In this document: positions 7,682 through 15,130 of the stretch, piece after piece
Layout of the letters: each line of letters opens with the position of its first letter
How positions within the stretch are numbered: position 1 is the first letter of the stretch
Source: SURF-24 sp964537965
Lineage (GTDB): Bacteria; Bacteroidota; Ignavibacteria; Ignavibacteriales; SURF-24
DNA length: 15,158 bases
Reading direction: 5' to 3'
Assembly: GCA_964537965.1 (NCBI GenBank)
Contig: CAZIDB010000113.1
Span: 1-15,158 of the forward strand
Notes under the pieces: generated by a model
Seen by the model: the letters and a program-made list of their open reading frames with translations, nothing else
The model's database searches: none
Told to the model about the DNA's origin: nothing
Translations under genes and position numbers: made by a program

Positions 7682-8651
7682 TAAGTTCTGTTTCTTAATA
7701 ATTATTACTGCACTTATAGCCGGATGTGAAAGACAGTCATCATCTGTTAATGATAATGACGAACTTCCTCCTGCTGTACCTGCCGGTGTTAATATTTTTT
7801 ATTCGCAGGATGGCAAAATAGGAATTGAGTGGATTCTGAATAATGAGTACGATATTAAATCTTACCAGATTTACAGAAGTGAAAATGATTCGCTTCATTT
7901 CAGGTTAATAGCTTCTGCTTACCAGGATTATTATGTTGATGACAGTCTTGATTACGACACAACTTACTTCTATTATATAACAGCACTTGATAACGACAAT
8001 AACGAAAGCGAACCGAGCAAATTCCTAAGTACAAAACCTGCAAATAAAAATAACCCCGGCAAACCTGCTTACCCTGAGATTAATGCACGCAACTGGTTGG
8101 ACAGCATTTCAATTTATTTAAGCTGGGCTAACAATCCGGAAAGCGATATCTCACATTATGAAATTCACAGAAGTGAGCCGCAAGATTTTACACCCGGCAG
8201 CGAAACTTTACTTGGCACTTCACAAACTAATTCTTACGAGGATAAGTACAATTTAAAGTTATACACTAATTATTATTATAAAATTATTGCAGTGGATAAA
8301 GGTAATCTTAAAAGCGGTGCAAGCGACGAAATTTATGATTCAATATTTGAAATTCCCCGGTTGCTCTATCCATCAGATAAAAGTCTTGTCAACTATTTTA
8401 ATTACTTCCTTATTAAAGCTGTTGCTGTGCCGGTAAAATATAAGATTGTGCTGCAGACAAACGAATACTTCGGAGAAATATGGACAAAAGAATTTGAGTC
8501 AAACATTGTAAACGATACGATTTCAATTTTATTCGATGCTGACTACATCGAACTTTATAAAGATTATTACTGGAGAATAATCACCTATTCCAATAATAGT
8601 CTTTTGCCGAACAGCATTTCCGGGCTTTACAGGTTTACGTTAAAAGAATAA
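7665..8651 (+). CDS. Lipoprotein with fibronectin type III-like domains
   Basis: The start chosen is the ATG at 7665, inside the end of the upstream gene. It has AAAAGG just before it and opens directly on a lipoprotein signal (MYFRFNKFCFLIIITALIAGC, lipobox LIAGC, Cys21). An in-frame ATG at 7629 would bury the signal. The 328-residue product then has a short linker and two fibronectin-III-like modules. The first is about 36-125, with IEWILNNEYDIKSYQIYRSE and TYFYYITALDNDNNES. The second is about 135-227, with ISIYLSWANNPESDISHYEIHRSE and NYYYKIIAVDKGNLKS. The C-terminal 100 residues (from PRLLYPSDK) end in DYYWRIITYS...GLYRFTLKE and resemble a third beta-sandwich. It should be tethered to the envelope, presumably the outer membrane, and may act with the barrel encoded next. 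Function unknown. Confidence 0.85.
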   Translation: MYFRFNKFCFLIIITALIAGCERQSSSVNDNDELPPAVPAGVNIFYSQDGKIGIEWILNNEYDIKSYQIYRSENDSLHFRLIASAYQDYYVDDSLDYDTTYFYYITALDNDNNESEPSKFLSTKPANKNNPGKPAYPEINARNWLDSISIYLSWANNPESDISHYEIHRSEPQDFTPGSETLLGTSQTNSYEDKYNLKLYTNYYYKIIAVDKGNLKSGASDEIYDSIFEIPRLLYPSDKSLVNYFNYFLIKAVAVPVKYKIVLQTNEYFGEIWTKEFESNIVNDTISILFDADYIELYKDYYWRIITYSNNSLLPNSISGLYRFTLKE

Positions 8652-8677
8652 ATTCTTAATGGATATTAATCTTTAAT

Positions 8678-8685
8678 TAGTTTTG
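8678..8685 (+). promoter_or_regulatory. Candidate Bacteroidota-type -7 element
   Basis: TAGTTTTG fits the TAnnTTTG -7 consensus of Bacteroidota-type housekeeping promoters, in the 75-bp gap before the barrel gene. No good -33 TTG element was found at the expected distance, so it may be chance or a weak internal promoter. Confidence 0.25.
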
Positions 8686-8726
8686 TTCAATGATTAAATT
8701 GCACCAGGAAATTAAAAGAAGTTAGT

Positions 8727-10643
8727 TTGAAGAAATCACTTTTAATATTACTGCTTTACTCAATAACTGCCTGGTGCCAGGTTAGAAGTGATAGTCTTGT
8801 TATCTTAGGTAATTATTCAACCCGTAAAAATATTTCATCATCTTTTGATAAACAGCTTAACACATATAATCTGAGATCAATATTAACTTACGGGCAAAGA
8901 GTAGATAATTTATTATTTGTTGTTTCTGAAAACTTTAACTCTACAATCATAAAACTGAAACCGAAGAATATAAAAGACGAACATTACTTCTCATTCTTTT
9001 CCGAGTACAAATTCTCAAAGTTTTTTTCAACCGGTTTGGTGCTTAATAATAACATTTTGGCAGACGATAAAAATCTTGGATTGAGTGACGCTTCTCTTCT
9101 TAACTCAGTTTTGTATGCAAAATTTATTACAGATGAAAAAATTTCTATTGCTCCTTTTGGCGGCATAACAACTAATGAGCAGGTTAAAGAAAATGATAAA
9201 GGATATATTTACGGTATAGAAGGCAAAACTGATAATATACAGGTTTCCGATTTCGAACTTCAGTCTTCTATGAAACTTGAGAATGATGACATCTCACCAA
9301 GGAAAAATACTTTACGCTATTTTGATGTAAATATGTCCAACAGTTTTGATGAGCATTTAAATAACTATTTAAGCGCGAATTATCAGCAAAGCAGAAGGGA
9401 TTTTTATTTTAAAGCGGATTCCTCAGTAATAAGCGATTTCAAACTGACTAACAACATTCAATCCCGCACCGAATCAAATTATTTTATTCAGGATAGAATT
9501 GGATACTTAAACCCGGCAAGTAGTTTTACGCTTGATTTGCTTACCCGTATTGTTTGGCGGGATATTGACAGGGATACTCGATACAGATCGTTAAATAATA
9601 TTTCACAGTCAATGTTTGATGTAAAGGTAAATGAGTTTCGCCTTGAGTTTGAATCCTTTCTTGGTTACAAAACGGATTTATTCGACGGGAAATTTAAGTT
9701 CTTCTTTTCTGAACGGGATGAAAAGCATGTTGCAAAAAGAATAACAAGCGCTAATATTTTTCAGAACGATGAGATAGAAACTGCTTTTGAAGAACGATCA
9801 AAGAATGAAAGCCAGAAGAATAATACGGCAGGAAGATTATCTTTAACCATAAACGGAGGATTTAAAATTTCCTCAAAGGATTCTCTTCAAATAGACCTGC
9901 TGCATAATAAACTTAAATATGATACCCCAAGCAGCGATAATTTTGATGACCGCGATGAGTTGTTAACTATAGTCAGGTTAAAATATTTAAGATCTCTAAG
10001 CCCGTTCTTTAATGCTTTTGTTAATATTGAAGGCAGCATAAACCACATCGTTTATATATTCTCAGAAAGAAGTTCGAATAATAATAAACAGAGCATAATA
10101 AGGTTAAACACCGGCGGAATTTATAACAGCAACATGTTCTATTCAAAAAATCTTTTTGAAGTTTCAGCTAATTACACCGTATATGATTTTGATGATGTAA
10201 GCGCTAATAATAAAAGCTTTTCGTTCAGGCAGCTTTCAATGGTAGATTCAACATCAATTCAATTAACAAAAAAAGTTTTCAGCAGTCTTTATACATATCT
10301 TAAGTATTCCGAACAGGGTGATTTTAAATGGTCGGATTTTTCCGGTAAACCAATCAGGGATTTACTTGAAATATATTTTGAGCCGAAGCTTAATGTGAAA
10401 TACCAGACTATGGTATATGGAATTGGAATAAGATACCTTACATTAAAAACATACTTGTATAAAAACCTGGTAAAGAACAGGGAATCTGATTACAGCAGCA
10501 TTGGTCCGCTTGCAGAAGCCAACGTTTCAGTTAACACAAAATTGTTGTTAAGATTTTACGGTTGGTATGAATTTATTAAAACTGAAGATTCAAAGAGAAA
10601 AGAACAGGCAAATGTAAACTTACAGATGATATGGAGTTTATGA
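8727..10643 (+). CDS. Probable outer-membrane beta-barrel protein, unknown function
   Basis: The start is TTG at 8727, because the product then begins with a clean signal peptide (MKKSLLILLLYSITAWC, likely cut before Gln18) and no ATG serves as well. The 638-residue protein has no recognised domain. After about residue 80 it is a succession of amphipathic stretches with alternating hydrophobic and polar residues and frequent aromatic ends. Examples are FFSEYKFSKFFSTGLVLNN, LNNYLSANYQQSRRDFYF, LFEVSANYTVYDFDD, YGIGIRYLTLKTYLY and LLLRFYGWYEFIKTED. It ends in a short strand, NVNLQMIWSL. This, with the signal peptide, suits an outer-membrane barrel with many strands. Porin, transporter and assembly-factor roles cannot be separated. 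It follows the fibronectin-type lipoprotein after 75 nt, so the two may be partners at the outer membrane. No TonB box or plug domain was seen. Confidence 0.7.
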   Translation: MKKSLLILLLYSITAWCQVRSDSLVILGNYSTRKNISSSFDKQLNTYNLRSILTYGQRVDNLLFVVSENFNSTIIKLKPKNIKDEHYFSFFSEYKFSKFFSTGLVLNNNILADDKNLGLSDASLLNSVLYAKFITDEKISIAPFGGITTNEQVKENDKGYIYGIEGKTDNIQVSDFELQSSMKLENDDISPRKNTLRYFDVNMSNSFDEHLNNYLSANYQQSRRDFYFKADSSVISDFKLTNNIQSRTESNYFIQDRIGYLNPASSFTLDLLTRIVWRDIDRDTRYRSLNNISQSMFDVKVNEFRLEFESFLGYKTDLFDGKFKFFFSERDEKHVAKRITSANIFQNDEIETAFEERSKNESQKNNTAGRLSLTINGGFKISSKDSLQIDLLHNKLKYDTPSSDNFDDRDELLTIVRLKYLRSLSPFFNAFVNIEGSINHIVYIFSERSSNNNKQSIIRLNTGGIYNSNMFYSKNLFEVSANYTVYDFDDVSANNKSFSFRQLSMVDSTSIQLTKKVFSSLYTYLKYSEQGDFKWSDFSGKPIRDLLEIYFEPKLNVKYQTMVYGIGIRYLTLKTYLYKNLVKNRESDYSSIGPLAEANVSVNTKLLLRFYGWYEFIKTEDSKRKEQANVNLQMIWSL

Positions 10644-10644
10644 A

Positions 10645-10674
10645 TTGACAAATAATATATTTTCGTTATTTTTC
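10645..10674 (+). promoter_or_regulatory. Candidate promoter of the HATPase gene
   Basis: TTGACA (10645-10650) lies just past the stop of the barrel gene. After 16 bases comes TATTTTTC (10667-10674), one base from the TAnnTTTG -7 consensus. The gene starts 33 bases later. This suggests the small ATPase gene can be transcribed separately from the barrel gene. Confidence 0.4.
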
Positions 10675-10706
10675 ACTTTAAAAAAACACTTTATTACGGA
10701 AATACA

Positions 10707-11117
10707 TTGGCTAAAAAAGATTATTATCTTGAAATTTCAAGCAAGCCGGATTCGCTTCCTGAAGTTGAAGACTTCTTAGAAAGAATCGGTTCTGAAAATA
10801 ATTTAGATAAAACTATCCTTAACAACCTTATTATATCCATTAATGAAGCTACCACTAATGGAATGATGCATGGCAATAAAGGTGATATAAATAAGAAAGT
10901 AAAAATTTCTATCTCCATTACGGATGCTGAAATTATTTCCGTAATTAAAGATGAAGGGAAAGGTTTTGATCCTTCACAGGTTCCGGATCCTACCAGACCA
11001 GAAAATCTTTTTAAGGAAAGCGGCCGCGGGTTGTTCATTATGAATACATGCTGCAAATCCGTTAAGTACGATTTTCATCCTGATGGTACTGAGCTAACAT
11101 TGGTTATGAAATTGTAA
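10707..11117 (+). CDS. RsbW/SpoIIAB-like anti-sigma factor kinase (HATPase)
   Basis: This 136-residue protein is a stand-alone GHKL ATPase domain of normal RsbW-type length. It starts at TTG (10707), with GGA six bases upstream and no better ATG. The N-box is INEATTNGMMHGN (45-57: E47, N51, H55). The G1 box is DEGKGFDP (82-89) and the G2 box is ESGRGLFIMN (104-113), followed by the usual FHPDGTELTLVMKL end. RsbW proteins bind a sigma factor and phosphorylate an STAS-domain anti-anti-sigma protein, forming a partner switch in the cytoplasm. Neither a sigma factor, an STAS protein nor a PP2C phosphatase is encoded in this window, so its partners lie elsewhere or beyond. The gene converges with the MarR gene, with 33 nt between their stops. 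Confidence 0.9.
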   Translation: MAKKDYYLEISSKPDSLPEVEDFLERIGSENNLDKTILNNLIISINEATTNGMMHGNKGDINKKVKISISITDAEIISVIKDEGKGFDPSQVPDPTRPENLFKESGRGLFIMNTCCKSVKYDFHPDGTELTLVMKL

Positions 11118-11150
11118 CTTGTAACAATAAACCCAAAGTAAAAATATTAT

Positions 11151-11600
11151 TTAGCTCGAAATCCACTTTTCCAATGAAACCAGCAAAGTCTTCATTGCAT
11201 TAATTAACGAGGCATGTTCATCAATATTGATATTATCTAATATTTGCTTGTGAACATCTATATAAGCTGCATTTAACTGGTTAACAATATCTACTCCCTG
11301 AACAGAAAGATATACTCTCATATTTCTCCTGTCATTCGGTTCTACATTTCTGAAGATATATCCTTTTTCCACCAACCCGTCAATTATGCGTGTTAATCGG
11401 CTCGGACTAAGCTTCATTCTTTCGGAAATGGTTTTATTATTAATGATTTCATTTGCATTAAACATACGAAGGCAACGGAATTCAGCCTGCGTTAATCCAT
11501 GCGACTCAGCCAATCGTTCCTCTTTTTCAAGGCAATTTGTAAGTAATTTAAAGGTTAGTTCTGCTAATTCTTCTGCTGTTTTTTCAACTTCGTTTTTCAT
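11151..11600 (-). CDS. MarR-family transcriptional regulator
   Basis: This 149-residue protein has the MarR length and layout: a helical N-terminus for dimerisation (1-35), a winged helix-turn-helix (about 36-105), and a C-terminal dimer helix. The DNA-binding part reads LTQAEFRCLRMF, then KTISERMKLSPSRLTRIIDGLVEKGYIFR (56-84, recognition helix around SPSRLTRIIDGL), then the wing NDRRNMRVYLS (89-99) with the conserved D-R-R pattern. MarR proteins are usually ligand-responsive repressors of their own gene and neighbours. Here it is the same strand as, and just downstream of, the cytochrome operon, separated by a hairpin and about 200 bp. Control of the cytochromes is possible but unsupported by a recognised operator. 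The Cys residues at 23 and 43 could sense redox state, which is speculative. Confidence 0.9.
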   Translation of the reverse strand: MKNEVEKTAEELAELTFKLLTNCLEKEERLAESHGLTQAEFRCLRMFNANEIINNKTISERMKLSPSRLTRIIDGLVEKGYIFRNVEPNDRRNMRVYLSVQGVDIVNQLNAAYIDVHKQILDNINIDEHASLINAMKTLLVSLEKWISS

Positions 11601-11760
11601 TAATAAAATGCTTCCAATACTTTTTGTTTTTATTTCTTTGCTAAACTAATTTAAGAAAAAAATTTCATAATGGAGTAAGAAAAAATTCTTCTTTTTCGTT
11701 CAGGGCGAATATCCAATGAAAGTTTTATTCCGATATAAGTTACAGGAAAGTTTTTAAATG

Positions 11761-11791
11761 AATGGGACTACAATTTTCAAGTAGTCCCGTT
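11761..11791 (-). terminator. Intrinsic terminator hairpin of the cytochrome operon
   Basis: GGGACTAC (11764-11771) and GTAGTCCC (11781-11788) form an 8-bp perfect stem with a 9-nt loop. It can extend to 11 pairs by including a T-G wobble and two A-T pairs (11761-11791). It starts about ten bases beyond the stop of the 6-heme cytochrome gene. The tail on the minus strand (ATTCATTT) is only moderately T-rich; the plus-strand tail is GTTTTAAT, so it could work in both directions. Position makes termination of the cytochrome transcript the best reading. Confidence 0.7.
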
Positions 11792-11801
11792 TTAATCAAT
11801 A

Positions 11802-12983
11802 TTATAGTGGTTTTTTCAATTCGATGATTGAGGATTTAAGTAGTTCAATAGCATAACGTGTATTATGCGAACCTTTGCTTAAATCGTGTTCAACAAAGAA
11901 GAAATTAAATAAAGCACCGGCGCGAGAAGCTGGACGAATTTTTAAAGCTTTACTTCCGCTGCCTGCATTAATTGTAACGCCTTCGGTGCCTTCAACAATC
12001 CAGGCTTGTTGGGCGCCGACGTTCCATTTGTTTACAACATTAACATCAAGCAACAGATTTTTTAAGGTATCAAGATAAGCTTCTACTGCTGTATGGCTTC
12101 CAAGTCCTCCTGTTAGTGAAGCTGAAGCGCCAATATAATCTATTTTGAAACTTGACGAGTGGCAACCAGAAGTTGTACATCCGTTTATAAGTGATGCTTC
12201 AACATGCGAGGTGTTCTCGTAACCGATATTCATTGTATGTCCGCCGGCAATTCCTGAACCTGCAGTAGCATCAGCCATATGACAGACAATACAACCTTCT
12301 TTCTTGATAGTAGTATTATCGGTATGATTTGAATTTCCGGTGTAACTATAATCGGCAAATTTAAATCCGCCTGTTCCCATCAGCATCTGACTCTGAACTC
12401 CGTAGTGCGGATACCATCTGTTGTTGGAAATTATAATTGTATCTGTCATTGCAGTTTTTGACGGATCACCTTTTGGACTCATTGAACGGGGTTTGTGGCA
12501 TTGTGCACAAAGATTACCTTTTCCATAATCAAATTGTGCATCTGCAACTCCCTGTATTGGTGAAAGCAAGTTTACAGCCGCTACAGAACGTAATGAAAAA
12601 TCACCGTTACTATGCGGTGAATGACAGGCAAAGCAACCCGGAGGAGAAGCATCTACATGATTTGTAACTGTTTTACCTTGCATTGCCTGTACGAAGCCTT
12701 CTGTTGTATGACAGTTAGCGCAGGTGGAACTGCTTCGTTCAAAATCTCCGCCCCACGCATGTTTAGAGAGTTCCCACTGATACTTCTTTGCAGTTACGTA
12801 ATAGATTGTATCAGAATCAGCATTATGACACTCACCGCATTTAATACCTTCCTTAAATCCGTCAAGGTTTATTACGGTAGTTTCACCTGCAGGGCCGGCC
12901 GGACCGGTAGGTCCTTTACAACCTGAGATAAAAAGGTTAAATCCAAGTGCGATAAAACCAAAGAGGAAAATATATTTTCTCAA
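11802..12983 (-). CDS. Hexaheme c-type cytochrome lipoprotein
   Basis: This 393-residue protein starts at TTG (12983) behind a near-perfect GGAGGT site. The signal MRKYIFLFGFIALGFNLFISGC gives lipidated Cys22, followed by a short collagen-like GPTGPAGPAGE linker (24-34). Five CXXCH heme sites are seen, at Cys49 (CGECH), Cys88 (CANCH), Cys117 (CFACH), Cys159 (CAQCH) and Cys231 (CIVCH), plus a CX4CH at Cys269 (CTTSGCH). The C-terminal 100 residues hold no heme and include RAGALFNFFFVEHDLSKG and SHNTRYAIELLKSS. The 'HN-x2-YA-x2-LL' signature is seen in NrfA/octaheme-type cytochromes, where this helix packs on the heme core. It likely carries electrons at the outer membrane; a reductase role cannot be excluded. 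It is the last gene of the cytochrome operon. Confidence 0.9.
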   Translation of the reverse strand: MRKYIFLFGFIALGFNLFISGCKGPTGPAGPAGETTVINLDGFKEGIKCGECHNADSDTIYYVTAKKYQWELSKHAWGGDFERSSSTCANCHTTEGFVQAMQGKTVTNHVDASPPGCFACHSPHSNGDFSLRSVAAVNLLSPIQGVADAQFDYGKGNLCAQCHKPRSMSPKGDPSKTAMTDTIIISNNRWYPHYGVQSQMLMGTGGFKFADYSYTGNSNHTDNTTIKKEGCIVCHMADATAGSGIAGGHTMNIGYENTSHVEASLINGCTTSGCHSSSFKIDYIGASASLTGGLGSHTAVEAYLDTLKNLLLDVNVVNKWNVGAQQAWIVEGTEGVTINAGSGSKALKIRPASRAGALFNFFFVEHDLSKGSHNTRYAIELLKSSIIELKKPL

Positions 12984-12988
12984 ATTAT

Positions 12989-12994
12989 ACCTCC
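12989..12994 (-). promoter_or_regulatory. Strong ribosome binding site fixing a TTG start
   Basis: GGAGGT on the minus strand lies five bases before TTG at 12983. It is the best Shine-Dalgarno match in the window and supports the TTG as the start of the hexaheme cytochrome. The lipoprotein signal begins directly at that codon. Confidence 0.75.
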
Positions 12995-13036
12995 TTTTCT
13001 GTTATTGAAATGAACATTTAATTAAAAAACAGTCTC

Positions 13037-13915
13037 CTAAAAATCAATGTCTTTTCCGAACACATTGAGTTTCCCATCAATATGTTTAGAAGCATCTACA
13101 AATTGTAAATTGGAATTTACTACACCACCATGACAATTTGAACAGGTAAGAACATTAACATGTGTTCCACCATTCGCTGTTGTTTTCGGCAGTGATTTTT
13201 CTGCAAGAGTTGCTTTTGTCGGATCACCATGGCATGTGCCGCATGCATTTGATGATGAATTATTCCATACCGGAGCATTTGTTAAATTGCCATTTTTAAA
13301 ATACCCATGACAATACGTATTTGAACAAGAAAGATTTAAAGAATTGTATGTAGGGTTTGGACTAAACAATTGCAACTGTGAATCATAATCGGAAGTAACA
13401 GGTTCATTAGTTTCAATATTAGCAAAGTAACTATTAAACATGACTTCAGAATTTGCTTCCGTATCCATATGCCCCTGCTGATAAATATCTGCAGGTACAT
13501 TATGGCATTCTGCACAGGAAACTATTTTGCCTTTAGAATTTCCCAGCAGATGTACGGTATGAGCTCCGACTCCTCTTTCAGCAGTAGAGGTGTTACCATT
13601 CAGGTCTTTCCCTATTTCGTGGCAGGTACCACATCCTTCTGGTCCACCTGGATTATTATGGCAGCTTAAGCAGGAAACAGATGATGTGCCGCCATTGTAA
13701 TTTGTTCCGTGACATTGCTTGCACATTTTCAAATTCCAGGCATGCTGTTGGATGAATTTACCATGGAAATCAGAATTTCCAACCTTACTGAAGCCTTCAG
13801 GATGGACAGATGCTTCTATTGGTGTAGGCAGTTCATCTTTAAGCTTGCTGCAGGATATTACAAGCAATGAAATAATAAACGTTAGTAATAATATATTAAG
13901 TTTTTTCATAGTCAT
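13037..13915 (-). CDS. Heptaheme c-type cytochrome lipoprotein (CX4CH/CXXCH type)
   Basis: This 292-residue protein begins at ATG 13915; a second ATG two codons in (13909) is equally possible. The signal gives a VISC lipobox with Cys22. Seven heme sites follow: CKQCH (65), CLSCH (82), CGTCH (95), CAECH (134), the CX4CH CSNTYCH (197), CGTCH (225) and CSNCH (258). The pairing of a CX4CH with a CXXCH about 25 residues later recalls the CxxxxCH...CXXCH repeat family known from Geobacter, whose members are periplasmic or outer-membrane multiheme proteins. His residues spaced before several sites (HGKF, HAWNLKMC, HTVHLL, HVNVLTC) could be distal ligands. The gene begins 9 nt after the stop of the 14-heme gene, so the two are surely co-transcribed. 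Likely role: electron relay at the outer membrane; donor and acceptor unknown. Confidence 0.88.
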   Translation of the reverse strand: MTMKKLNILLLTFIISLLVISCSKLKDELPTPIEASVHPEGFSKVGNSDFHGKFIQQHAWNLKMCKQCHGTNYNGGTSSVSCLSCHNNPGGPEGCGTCHEIGKDLNGNTSTAERGVGAHTVHLLGNSKGKIVSCAECHNVPADIYQQGHMDTEANSEVMFNSYFANIETNEPVTSDYDSQLQLFSPNPTYNSLNLSCSNTYCHGYFKNGNLTNAPVWNNSSSNACGTCHGDPTKATLAEKSLPKTTANGGTHVNVLTCSNCHGGVVNSNLQFVDASKHIDGKLNVFGKDIDF

Positions 13916-13924
13916 ATCTCAACA

Positions 13925-15130
13925 TTAATTTGTTTTAGATGTATGACAGTATCCGCAAAATCCGACACCGGCTGTTTGCGTAGATGTATGACAATTAAAG
14001 CACATCGAGGCTTGCGAATCATGCCAATCCCCTTTCTCATCACTCATAAAATTGCGCGGATGAGTTTTAGGATTCGTCCCTTTGATACCATCATTATCAA
14101 GGTGACATGTTATGCAGGCAGGATCCGTACCTTGTGTGTCATGACAGGATGCGCAACGTTCAATATCACGTTTAGCAAGCGTTGCATGTTCTCCACCACC
14201 TGAACCTACACCAAGCGTAATAAATGAAGGTGATTTATGCGAAACAGGTGTAAAGCCCGCTAAACCAAAATCATTTGCCTGAGAGTTATGGCATTCAACA
14301 CAAAACGATTCTACCTGATGGCAAGTCTGACATTCGCTTTGCTTTCCTTTAAGTTCAACTCCATGAGTATAAACATAATTCAGATCGTGAACCCTGGAGA
14401 TTTTTTGCTGCTTAACACCATCAACAAAATCGTGCGCTGAATAAGGCGCATAGAAACTTGTCGCAGTGTTTTCTTCAGTTAACATATTTGTAGATACATG
14501 ACAATCCTGACAGGAGGAATTATCATGACACATTACGCAATTTGCATTTGTAGCTTCTGCAAGAAATTTGTGAGACTTTTTGAAATTTACAACCTGGTGA
14601 TTTTGCGGAATTAGGTTAGCTGTATTTATATGACAAGCCTCGCAGGCATTAGTTGCTGTTCCGTTTAACGAATTATGACAGGAAGCGCAATCTTCTATTT
14701 CAGGATTAGGCCTGCTTGCCTGGAATGCATAATCAACTTCTGTAATACCCTTATGACAATTCTGGCAATCGAGATTTTTCGTTTCTGTGTGGAAGTTATG
14801 ATCAAAAATAATCTCCGATTTCTTTTGAACAAGTTGTTCGTACTTATCATCAAAATGACAAGTGTTGCAGCTTTTATCGTCTTCAACATCATGGCAGGTA
14901 GCGCATGCCTGGTGATCCGGTAAAAGCCGGTCATTTATGGATTTACTTTCAACTACTTTAGTATGGCAGGATTTGCAATCAGTCTGCTCGGCATGAAGCT
15001 TATGAGAAAATTTAATCAGCTTTTCATTACCGGAAGCATATGCATAATCTTCATTTAAAAAGAAAGCATTAAAAGTAAAAAACCCTAAAGCAATAAAAAT
15101 TATTAACAGGTAAAAATATTTTCTTTTCAT
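13925..15130 (-). CDS. Periplasmic 14-heme c-type cytochrome
   Basis: This 401-residue protein contains 14 CXXCH sites, with first Cys at 52, 76, 88, 122, 148, 163, 198, 207, 267, 277, 326, 339, 377 and 392. That is about one heme per 29 residues. The N-terminus is a signal peptide with a likely cut after AYA (30-32); there is no lipobox, so it should be soluble in the periplasm, or membrane-held if uncut. Several units have the c3/c7 form 'F-x-H-x2-H ... C-x2-CH', as in IKFSHKLHAEQTDCKSCH and IIFDHNFHTETKNLDCQNCH, indicating bis-His low-potential hemes in a wire-like chain. It is the first gene of the visible operon, with 28 bases upstream to the window edge, so further genes or the promoter may lie outside. 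Likely role: shuttling electrons across the periplasm to the two lipoprotein cytochromes. Confidence 0.9.
   Translation of the reverse strand: MKRKYFYLLIIFIALGFFTFNAFFLNEDYAYASGNEKLIKFSHKLHAEQTDCKSCHTKVVESKSINDRLLPDHQACATCHDVEDDKSCNTCHFDDKYEQLVQKKSEIIFDHNFHTETKNLDCQNCHKGITEVDYAFQASRPNPEIEDCASCHNSLNGTATNACEACHINTANLIPQNHQVVNFKKSHKFLAEATNANCVMCHDNSSCQDCHVSTNMLTEENTATSFYAPYSAHDFVDGVKQQKISRVHDLNYVYTHGVELKGKQSECQTCHQVESFCVECHNSQANDFGLAGFTPVSHKSPSFITLGVGSGGGEHATLAKRDIERCASCHDTQGTDPACITCHLDNDGIKGTNPKTHPRNFMSDEKGDWHDSQASMCFNCHTSTQTAGVGFCGYCHTSKTN

Noticed and set aside
10724..11056. 110-residue open frame antisense to the HATPase gene.
   Set aside because: It mirrors a gene with complete ATPase motifs on the other strand, and its own product shows no family signature or ribosome site.
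11680..11699. AAGAA/TTCTT inverted repeat upstream of the MarR gene as a possible operator.
   Set aside because: Only five A/T-rich pairs in homopolymer-like sequence, so not distinguishable from chance.
12621..12926. 101-residue plus-strand frame opposite the hexaheme cytochrome, and similar frames opposite the other cytochromes.
   Set aside because: They are mirror frames produced by Cys/His-rich codons; no plausible starts or domains.
12985..13017. Ten-codon reading frame (MFISITEKEV) ending one base before the TTG start of the hexaheme cytochrome and overlapping its ribosome site.
   Set aside because: Its nearest AGGAG is about 19 nt upstream, too far for a ribosome site, and so short a frame is expected by chance in this gap.
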